Assembly: GCA_002725095.1 (NCBI GenBank) | Contig: PBQQ01000056.1 | Location: 13,849-35,020, forward strand | DNA: 21,172 bases | Reading direction: 5' to 3' | Source: Gammaproteobacteria bacterium | GTDB lineage: Bacteria; Pseudomonadota; Gammaproteobacteria; Pseudomonadales; Azotimanducaceae | In this document: positions 15,576 through 21,172 of the stretch, piece after piece | Layout: each line of letters opens with the position of its first letter | Position numbering within the stretch: the first letter of the stretch is position 1 | The notes under the pieces: model-generated | Databases searched by the model: none | What the model saw: the letters and a program-made list of their open reading frames with translations, nothing else | Told to the model about the DNA's origin: nothing | Position numbers and translations under genes: made by a program

Positions 15576-16263
15576 GGTCCTGAAGGGCATTTCCTTCTCG
15601 ATCAAAAAGGGTGAAATCGCATCTTTAGTTGGACCTTCAGGCTCTGGCAAATCCACAGTTCTGCGAGCTTTGATGGGACTAACGCCGATCACTGGTGGCA
15701 CGGTAATGATCGGTAACGAAAGGATGAACTATTCATCTGCTAAAGAAGTTAGGGCCGCCCGGGATCGCATGGCCATTGTATTTCAACAGTATAATTTGTT
15801 TCAGAATATGACAGTAATGCAAAACCTGACTTTAGCTCCTTTGAAAATTAAAAAATGGGGCAAGACTGATGTAATCACGGAGGCGCACCGCCTACTGGGA
15901 CTTGTGGGACTTTCTGATAGGGCCAACGCTTTTCCCGACCAATTGTCAGGAGGGCAACAGCAACGGGTTGCATTGGCACGGGCATTGGCTCTGAAACCCC
16001 AAATTCTTTTGCTGGACGAAGTCACATCAGCACTTGACCCAGAACTGGTTAATGAGGTGTTGGACGCCGTTCGCAAACTAGCTAACGAGGGCATGACCAT
16101 GATTATCGTTAGCCATGAGATGGCGTTTGTGCGTGAAGTTGCAGATAAGGTTATATTTATGGACGAAGGACATATTATTGAAGTAGGAAAGCCAGCTGAT
16201 ATCTTCGACAACTCTCAAACTAATCGCGCGCGTGATTTCTTCTCAAAGATTTTACGCCACTGA
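15526..16263 (+). CDS. Amino-acid ABC transporter ATP-binding protein
   Basis: The 245-residue ATPase has Walker A GPSGSGKST (36-44), a Q-loop Gln near 87 in VFQQYN, signature LSGGQQQ (140-146), Walker B ILLLDE, the SALD D-loop and switch His197. The length and sequence fit the GlnQ/HisP class that powers polar amino-acid import. The start is TTG at 15526 with GGAG 7 bases upstream, which places the start 50 bases inside the preceding permease gene. A GTG at 15541 is an alternative with a poorer SD. It completes a four-gene importer. Confidence 0.92.
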   Translation: MQHLEVSDVRAKYGTLEVLKGISFSIKKGEIASLVGPSGSGKSTVLRALMGLTPITGGTVMIGNERMNYSSAKEVRAARDRMAIVFQQYNLFQNMTVMQNLTLAPLKIKKWGKTDVITEAHRLLGLVGLSDRANAFPDQLSGGQQQRVALARALALKPQILLLDEVTSALDPELVNEVLDAVRKLANEGMTMIIVSHEMAFVREVADKVIFMDEGHIIEVGKPADIFDNSQTNRARDFFSKILRH

Positions 16264-16274
16264 CTGGAACCTAA

Positions 16275-16967
16275 ATGATCGAATTCTTTTTCAACGCTGC
16301 ACCTAACCCTCTAAAAGTCGGCCTATTTCTGGAAGAAAGCAGCCTAAATTATCGTGCCACGCCCATTGATACAAAGCGCGGAGATCAACATACAAATAGC
16401 TATCTTCAGATTAACCCGAATGCCAAAGTTCCAGCAATCCGTGACGGCGAAACTATTATTTTCGATAGCAACGCAATCCTACTTTACCTTGCAGAAAAGA
16501 CCGGTCAGTTCATGTCAAAAGATGTCCCAAACTCACGTGGAGCTTTGCTGTCTTGGCTTATGTTTATTGGGACAGGTGTTGGTCCGTATTCAGGGCAAGC
16601 CTTTCATTTTCGCAACATAGCCCCTGAAAAGCTGCCCTATGCGATCAAACGCTATCACTTCGAAGCTAACCGCCACTGGCAGATTATAGATAATCGCTTG
16701 AAGGAAAGGCGCTACATGCTCGGCGACCAGTACACGATCGTTGATATGGCTGTTTGGGGTTGGGCACCTCGCATACCTTATGTTTTGGCAGAAGACACCG
16801 CCTTTGATCGGTTCCCAAATATCCGACGCCTGATGGATGAACTCGACGCTCGTCCTGCCGCAAAGCGTGCTCTCAAATTATCCCAAAGCCACGCGTTTCA
16901 GGCAGAGATGGACGATACTGCAATGCGAAACATGTACCCACAGATTTTTGCTGCGGTCCCAGATTAA
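16275..16967 (+). CDS. Glutathione S-transferase family protein (Nu-class / YfcG-like)
   Basis: The 230-residue protein has an N-terminal thioredoxin-like domain with AAPNPLKVGLFLEE, the cis-proline loop NAKVPAI and FDSNAILLYLAEKTG (Ser65 gripping glutathione), then an all-helical C-terminal domain with YTIVDMAVWGWA. The pattern resembles YfcG/YghU-type proteins, which have disulfide reductase rather than classical transferase activity. It is 11 bases after the ATPase stop and co-transcribed with the transporter, so it may deal with an electrophilic intermediate or split a thioether or disulfide substrate. The exact chemistry is not readable. Confidence 0.87.
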   Translation: MIEFFFNAAPNPLKVGLFLEESSLNYRATPIDTKRGDQHTNSYLQINPNAKVPAIRDGETIIFDSNAILLYLAEKTGQFMSKDVPNSRGALLSWLMFIGTGVGPYSGQAFHFRNIAPEKLPYAIKRYHFEANRHWQIIDNRLKERRYMLGDQYTIVDMAVWGWAPRIPYVLAEDTAFDRFPNIRRLMDELDARPAAKRALKLSQSHAFQAEMDDTAMRNMYPQIFAAVPD

Positions 16968-16968
16968 C

Positions 16969-17742
16969 ATGAGTGTATCGGACAAAACAGCGGTTGTGAC
17001 CGGTGCAGCTTCAGGGATTGGACGCGCAACTGCTTTACTCTTGGCCGAGACGGGATATCACGTCCTTTGCTCAGATATTTCGATAAAAGGTGCGCAAGAG
17101 GTCGCCTCAGAGATCTGTGCTAAGGGTGCGGAAGCAATTGCTGTCAAAGCAGATGTTTCTGATCCCGCTGCAGTCGATACCTTGGTACAAAAGATGATAG
17201 AATGGGCAGGCCGGATAGATGTAGTCATTGCCAATGCGGGAATAATGGAAGAAGGCGGATTGCTGGACATATCTCTGGAACAGTGGAACCGAGTAATGCA
17301 AGTCAACGCAACTGGAGCTTTTCTGACAGCAAAAGCAACCCTTCCCCACTTGATTAATACAAAAGGTGCCTTGGTTTTCACTGCATCGACTGTCGGGTTA
17401 TCTGGCATGAAAGGTGTAGCGGCGTATTCAGCATCCAAGGGCGCCATTGTTGCGCTGACCCGACAATTAGCTGCAGATTTTGCCGCCAATAGCGTTCGTG
17501 TCAACGCCGTGGCACCAGGGGCGGTCAGAACACCGTTATCAGAATCCCAGTTCCGAGCTCGAGCACGTGACGACTCTCATTTCGAAGAACTTCTGGAAGC
17601 GGTGATCCAACGCTATCCCTTATCCCGATGGGGAACGACTAAAGATATCGCCCGCACTATCGCCTTTCTCGCGTCTGAGCAATCTGGCTGGATAACCGGT
17701 CAAATCATCCCTATTGACGGCGGTTTGCTGGAAATCCGATGA
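16969..17742 (+). CDS. SDR-family oxidoreductase (third of three)
   Basis: This is a 257-residue classical SDR with TGAASGIG (11-18), NAG (89-91), Asn113, Ser140 and YSASK (Tyr153, Lys157), and a C-terminal TGQIIPIDGG. CSDIS after the second strand contains the Asp that selects NAD. ATG 16969 follows the glutathione transferase stop by one base (TAACATG), so it depends on coupling; the frame is open further upstream only through that gene. It is the last gene of the transporter operon and the last gene before the AT-rich right part. Confidence 0.88.
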   Translation: MSVSDKTAVVTGAASGIGRATALLLAETGYHVLCSDISIKGAQEVASEICAKGAEAIAVKADVSDPAAVDTLVQKMIEWAGRIDVVIANAGIMEEGGLLDISLEQWNRVMQVNATGAFLTAKATLPHLINTKGALVFTASTVGLSGMKGVAAYSASKGAIVALTRQLAADFAANSVRVNAVAPGAVRTPLSESQFRARARDDSHFEELLEAVIQRYPLSRWGTTKDIARTIAFLASEQSGWITGQIIPIDGGLLEIR

Positions 17743-18237
17743 AACCAGAAAAAGATAGGACCTTCCAATAAACGATCACAAACATTTTCGAAGATGTAAC
17801 CGCAGATCCGATATATACAACAAACTTTTTGCTTGACGTTTATTTTTTAATTTAACCTGTTATCTATTTTTCACCTAGTGATATGGTGACCGGGATATGC
17901 ACATACTTATCGCGGCCGATCGCGAGCTTGAGATATTGTATCCCAAACAACTCAATTGACTTTCTACAGCTGGCAAAATGGACTATTTACCCAGCCTTAT
18001 CATTAGCAAGTGTACGCCCACCAAAAACTACAACATGACAAAGTATGGATTTTCATTAATTTAAAACTGCTGTGAAAAAAGAAGCTACTTTATAAACAAA
18101 TGACTCGTTCACCAACTTTGCCAAAATCTGAGTTACCCAAATAGCTGGTTTGCTCAAATAAATAATCGCAGAATTTCTGCTTTCAAACAGTAAAATCTTT
18201 CCATAATTTTACTATTTTTAATATTTCTACGTTTTAA
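17743..18237. other. AT-rich intergenic region without a convincing gene
   Basis: This 495-base spacer marks a change to visibly AT-rich DNA. It contains a small GC-richer island around 17890-17930 with a 20-codon frame (17897-17959, beginning MHILIAADRELEI), which may be a gene remnant but has no convincing SD. It also contains GCAGAATTTCTGC (a short palindrome near 18169) and the AT-rich hairpin at 18189-18213. I see no tRNA, terminator with a GC-rich stem, or repeat family. Confidence 0.5.
18189..18213. terminator. Weak AT-rich hairpin downstream of the second DHDPS-family gene
   Basis: AGTAAAAT (18189-18196) pairs with ATTTTACT (18206-18213) around a 9-base loop. ATTTTTA follows on the plus strand. 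It lies 25 bases beyond the stop of the minus-strand gene. The stem is almost without GC and the T tract favours the plus direction, so a terminator role is uncertain. Confidence 0.2.
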
Positions 18238-19194
18238 TCACATACCGGACGAGATAATTCCTTCTTGTTTTCTCCAATCATGAAACCAGGCTTTAAATTG
18301 ACTATACTGCTTCTCACAATAAGCTCGCTGCTCGTTAGTGAGCTCATCCGAAGCATTGAAATGAAGTCGATACTCATCTTCACCGTTCAAAACAAGAAGA
18401 TGCTTGTAATAAAGTACTAAATCTGGGCCTTCATCGAAACTTGATAGAACTGATAAAGCAGACTCCAGCTCTTGGGCTAGCAACCTAGCTTGAACTTGTC
18501 CAGCAGCCGCCTTTTCTGCTAATGCAACCAATAGAAGGATTTCGTTTGGTAGCGCATTGCCAATACCAGTAATTACACCGGTAGCTCCACAATTTACGAA
18601 ACCATGAAAAACTTCAGTGTCCACGCCAACAACTAGTGAAATTTTCTTATTAAACGAGGTTATGTTTTCAGCGGCATAGCGCAAATCGTTACGGCCACCG
18701 AATTCTTTAAAACCGACCAAATTTGGAAACTCGGATTGCAAAGAGAAAAACAGCTCAGCTCGAGTAGAAAAACCGTACACTGGGCTGTTATAAATTATTG
18801 CTGGGAGATCAGGTGCCGCTGATAAAATTGACCGAAAGTGGTTCTCCTGCGCGATAGCTGAGCTTCCCCTTGATAAAACCCTAGGAATGACCATTAAACC
18901 TGCTGCACCAACCATCTGCGCATGTCGAGCGAGCGCAGTTGCAGACTTAGAATTTATGGCGCCAGTACCAACCACAACCGGGATCCCCGCATTTACCAAA
19001 CATTCAACGCCGTACATGCGTTGTTCATCTGTAAGTAGCGGCCAGTCACCCATTGAACCGCAGTATACGACCCCAGACATACCAAATGATATCAGTTCTT
19101 CAGCTTTCCTTAAAAGAGACTCGAAATCAGGCGTACGATCTTTTTTGCAGGGCGTCATCAACGCAGGCATTGTTCCAGAAAAGATACTCCGCAT
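18238..19194 (-). CDS. DHDPS/N-acetylneuraminate lyase family protein (second of two)
   Basis: This 318-residue TIM-barrel lyase has the family tyrosine in IIYNSPVYG (Tyr135) and the Schiff-base lysine in VGFKEFGG (Lys163). The phosphate/carboxylate loop reads GSMGDW (46-51) where the first copy and most relatives have GTTGE or GSTGE. It is clearly diverged from the copy at 5336-6286 and is written in more AT-rich DNA. AAGGAG lies 6 bases upstream of the ATG. It stands alone, with no partner gene within 400 bases on either side, and carries no recognisable site A-E motif upstream. The reaction is probably an aldol cleavage, or a dehydration of a 2-keto acid. Confidence 0.87.
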   Translation of the reverse strand: MRSIFSGTMPALMTPCKKDRTPDFESLLRKAEELISFGMSGVVYCGSMGDWPLLTDEQRMYGVECLVNAGIPVVVGTGAINSKSATALARHAQMVGAAGLMVIPRVLSRGSSAIAQENHFRSILSAAPDLPAIIYNSPVYGFSTRAELFFSLQSEFPNLVGFKEFGGRNDLRYAAENITSFNKKISLVVGVDTEVFHGFVNCGATGVITGIGNALPNEILLLVALAEKAAAGQVQARLLAQELESALSVLSSFDEGPDLVLYYKHLLVLNGEDEYRLHFNASDELTNEQRAYCEKQYSQFKAWFHDWRKQEGIISSGM

Positions 19195-19627
19195 AATGAT
19201 CTCCTTTAATTTAACGTTTTCAGGTCAAAATTTATACATGTTCTATACCTTACGAAATCACTTTATACGATTCATTTTGTTCCTGAGCAGCAAATTTTCT
19301 AATGAGCTCTAATAGATGCCACTGCACTTGTGTTTTTGATAATTGGACCAATAACAGCATCATTAACATCTTTTTATCCTGATAAGGCCACTTTTGAAAA
19401 ATCACCTGCTCAGGGTAAGAACAGCCATGCTGATATTGCAGATAGAATCAAAGATTTCCACTCCAAAGAAGGACAAGCTCCCTTAGCCTTAGTTAGTTGA
19501 AATCTAAATTAAGATAGCCTTTTTTATGTGCACCCGTATTAACAGCTTTTTACTTTCCGCCGCGTCAAATCTTTACAAATAGTAAGAAATCACACTTAGT
19601 TCTTTCTTTACTAATAAGGAGAAAAAA
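19195..19627. other. AT-rich spacer with a possible gene remnant
   Basis: This 433-base stretch separates divergent genes. Most of it is AT-rich and featureless. The exception is the plus-strand open frame at 19306-19500, listed separately. The SD AAGGAG of the next gene is at its right end. I could not pick a convincing promoter. Confidence 0.4.
19330..19500 (+). pseudogene. Possible remnant of a coding region (unrecognised C-terminal part)
   Basis: The plus frame is open from 19306 (just after a TGA) to a TGA at 19498-19500. From a GTG at 19330 it reads a short hydrophobic stretch, VFLIIGPITASL, followed by a charged tail with KSPAQGKNSHADIADRIKD. The tail looks protein-like and helical, but there is no SD and no ATG, and I recognise no family. 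It could be a decayed gene end or chance. Confidence 0.2.
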
Positions 19628-19900
19628 ATGTTTGTATCTTTTACCGATTGGGAATTTGACGGAAATGTCGATAACGCAGTTGAGTCCGCCAAAAATTTCT
19701 GGCCTGAGATGAAGAAGCATGGTGCAATTAATATGCGTGCAACTGTCACTGGTGAGAAAACATTAAGAACCATGACAATTTGGAGCAGCGAAGAACAGCT
19801 AAAAGCAAACATAGATTCTGTTAGAGCTGCCGCGAGTTCAGCTGTAGGCATGACTTCAACAGGCGGTATGATGGGTGCTCTCGCAGTCGAACTTGATTAA
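19628..19900 (+). CDS. Small hypothetical protein, possibly ferredoxin-like dimeric alpha/beta barrel
   Basis: The 90-residue protein has a very good start: AAGGAG then seven A-rich bases before the ATG. It begins with a hydrophobic strand (MFVSFTDWEF), then helix (VDNAVESAKNFWPEMKKHG), strands (INMRATVTG and LRTMTIWSS), helix (EEQLKANIDSVRAAAS) and a final strand (ALAVELD). That order fits the antibiotic-biosynthesis-monooxygenase/Dabb fold, where small proteins bind or oxidise aromatic or heme-like molecules or act as accessory proteins. No catalytic residue can be assigned. It is probably monocistronic, or co-transcribed with the gene at 20219. Confidence 0.7.
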   Translation: MFVSFTDWEFDGNVDNAVESAKNFWPEMKKHGAINMRATVTGEKTLRTMTIWSSEEQLKANIDSVRAAASSAVGMTSTGGMMGALAVELD

Positions 19901-20218
19901 TTAATCGACCGACCATTAACTCAGCCATACCAATTTCTTGCAAAGATGCCTTAGCCCGTCCATCCAGCTTTGCCGTGCCGCATCAAGTGCGCGTATGAAA
20001 AGCAATATGGTTCAATTGTGTTGACCTGATAACAGCCAGCTAGCGTCTTTCAAGCTTATAAATTACAGAGGTCTTTGGGTTTGTAATTTGCGTGCCTCTC
20101 TTGTTTTCTTTACTAATCAAGCAAGCCAAAAATTCTGTATCCAAATTAAATATATGAGTTGTCAAAAAGGCCCATAGTATGTTTTCCTTTATTAAGCAGC
20201 ACTGAAGGGAGTTATAAA
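19901..20218. other. Intergenic region with a GC-richer patch
   Basis: The part at about 19925-20005 is richer in GC than its surroundings. Its minus strand reads in a protein-like way in two frames (for example AKLDGRAKASLQEIGMAEL) without a start. This may be a fragment of a lost gene. The rest is AT-rich and leads to the SD AAGGGAG of the next gene. No RNA gene was seen. Confidence 0.35.
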
Positions 20219-20563
20219 ATGACAACTGCAACAGAGTTTTTAGATGCTTTTAACAATGCATTCTCAAATAAGGATAAGTCATATCTCGACCCAGTTTTAG
20301 CCAATAACTGTATGATCCATTTTACTGGTCTTAACGAAACGATGACTCGGCAAGAGTGTCTTGATTGGTCTGAAACTGATTTCTGCGCTGGTATGGATAA
20401 TTATGTCATAGTTCACGATACAGCTGATAGTATTGCTGGAACCCACACCGCTTGGGGTACGAGTGAAGATGGGGATTGGAAAAGCAAATGTTTTATTTTC
20501 GCCAAGAAGACAGGTGATAAAATTACAGACTGGTACGTTCACGCTCGACCATTAGATGATTAA
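20219..20563 (+). CDS. SnoaL-like/NTF2-fold small protein
   Basis: The 114-residue protein has the shape of the NTF2/SnoaL superfamily: an N-terminal helix (EFLDAFNNAFSNKD), LANNCMIHFTG, a helix around RQECLDWSETDF, and strands IVHDTADSIAGTHTAWGTS, SKCFIFAKKTGDKITDWYVHARP. Members are small cyclases, isomerases or dehydratases, or ligand-binding proteins. A general-base Asp or His cannot be fixed by eye. AAGGGAG lies 7 bases before ATG 20219; the in-frame ATG at 20159 has no SD. It is 318 bases after the ferredoxin-like small gene, on the same strand. Confidence 0.72.
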   Translation: MTTATEFLDAFNNAFSNKDKSYLDPVLANNCMIHFTGLNETMTRQECLDWSETDFCAGMDNYVIVHDTADSIAGTHTAWGTSEDGDWKSKCFIFAKKTGDKITDWYVHARPLDD

Positions 20564-20580
20564 AGCTAAGTGCCATTCCA

Positions 20581-20599
20581 GTGAGTTATCCAAACTCAC
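20581..20599 (+). terminator. Hairpin after the SnoaL-like gene
   Basis: GTGAGTT (20581-20587) pairs with AACTCAC (20593-20599), a perfect 7-bp stem with a 5-base loop, 18 bases after the stop codon. No T tract follows, so it would be a weak or Rho-assisted terminator, or an mRNA-stabilising hairpin. Confidence 0.35.
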
Positions 20600-20734
20600 A
20601 ATACCCTACTCGCTAACTTAAGCGTTTATTTGAATTGCGGTTAATGATAAAATTAAGCTTCTAAATCTCAATGCAAAAACAAAATAAACCAAGATCAGCC
20701 GTAAAACTGGAATATCTCAATAAGGACTAATTTA

Positions 20735-21172
20735 TTGGACTATCTAAAACAGACAGCAGACGACCTTGTTAAAAGCGGATTATTCGCAGGTATTGAATGG
20801 CAAGTGAGCAAAGGTGGAAAAGGTATTTTTAGCGGCAAGTCTGGGTTTCAAGACCTGGCTGATGGTACGGATATTCCTGTGAACGCTTTATACAGAATTT
20901 ACTCAATGACCAAACCAATAATTTCAGTATTAGCATTAAAGCTAATTGAAGACGGACAGCTTCAGTTAACTACTACTTTAGCAGAAATTGATAACCGTTT
21001 TTTAAATATGTCAGTATTAAATTCAGATGGACATTTGGCCCCTGCAGACGGCTTAATTACAGTGGATCATCTACTTACCCATCGAGCAGGTTTTTCCTAT
21101 GATTTTAGCATAGGCTGCGCAGTTGCGCCTTACTACAGACAAGCAGAGCTAATGGAAAATGGATACAGGGAT
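20735..21172 (+). CDS. Serine hydrolase of the beta-lactamase class C/esterase family, partial (3' end outside window)
   Basis: I translated this frame by hand; it is open for 146 codons to the window edge. The start is TTG at 20735, with AAGGA 8 bases upstream. YSMTK gives the SxxK nucleophile pair, Ser57 and Lys60. LKLIEDGQLQL and VDHLLTHRAGFSYDF are the following conserved blocks of this superfamily. The YxN and KTG/HxG motifs would lie beyond the edge. No signal peptide is present, which favours a cytosolic esterase, amidase or transesterase over a periplasmic beta-lactamase. Confidence 0.85.
   Translation, partial: MDYLKQTADDLVKSGLFAGIEWQVSKGGKGIFSGKSGFQDLADGTDIPVNALYRIYSMTKPIISVLALKLIEDGQLQLTTTLAEIDNRFLNMSVLNSDGHLAPADGLITVDHLLTHRAGFSYDFSIGCAVAPYYRQAELMENGYRD

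Noticed and set aside
18168..18182. Palindrome GCAGAATTTCTGC
   Set aside because: A loop of one base cannot form an RNA hairpin, and a single short palindrome in AT-rich DNA is not evidence for an operator.
19606..20120. Repeated TTTCTTTACTAAT upstream of the two small genes
   Set aside because: It is a short AT-rich match of 13 bases, placed differently relative to the two start codons.

Overview
The window looks like a catabolic gene cluster from a Gram-negative bacterium, most likely an alphaproteobacterium. The evidence is the close-packed operons with Shine-Dalgarno (SD) sites, a polar amino-acid ABC transporter of the type common in that class, and the mix of opine/hydroxyproline-type flavin oxidases, short-chain dehydrogenases (SDRs) and sugar-isomerase-like proteins. 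The taxonomic call is inference. I found no rRNA, tRNA, CRISPR array or intact mobile element.

Positions 1-17742 form one functional block of moderate GC. Left part (1-7452): a [2Fe-2S]/FAD oxidoreductase running off the left edge, a 3-hydroxyacyl-CoA-dehydrogenase-like protein, an SDR, a TIM-barrel isomerase, an old-yellow-enzyme reductase, a second SDR, a DHDPS-family lyase and a D-amino-acid-oxidase-like (DAO) flavoprotein. They alternate between strands with gaps or overlaps of a few bases. Middle (7471-13157): a leftward operon of an AcoX/NAD-kinase-like protein and two proteins resembling the split glycine decarboxylase (GcvPA/GcvPB) with altered active-site motifs, divergent from an aldo-keto reductase fused to a Rid domain. 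Right (13310-17742): a rightward operon of binding protein, two permeases, ATPase, glutathione transferase and a third SDR.

A plausible combined role is import of a small, polar, nitrogen-containing compound, oxidation at its C-N bond by the [2Fe-2S]/FAD and DAO-like pair, handling of the imine by the Rid domain, carbon-chain processing by DHDPS-like lyase, isomerase, SDRs and reductases, and a PLP-dependent decarboxylation or C-C cleavage by the GcvP-like pair. The substrate is not identified. Hydroxyproline-, opine- or betaine-like compounds are the nearest analogies.

Five intergenic positions carry variants of one 15-bp motif, GTTyGnATAnCGCAC, three of them with an extra CACAA eight bases upstream. 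They sit at the key divergent junctions and before the transporter and GcvP-like genes. This resembles the operator I recall for PcaR/PcaU-type IclR regulators, so one regulator encoded outside the window may control the whole block.

From 17743 rightward the DNA becomes AT-rich and the gene density falls. There is a second DHDPS-family gene, two small genes with ferredoxin-like and SnoaL-like folds, and the start of a serine beta-lactamase-like hydrolase cut by the right edge, with gene-poor spacers that hold only short coding-like remnants.
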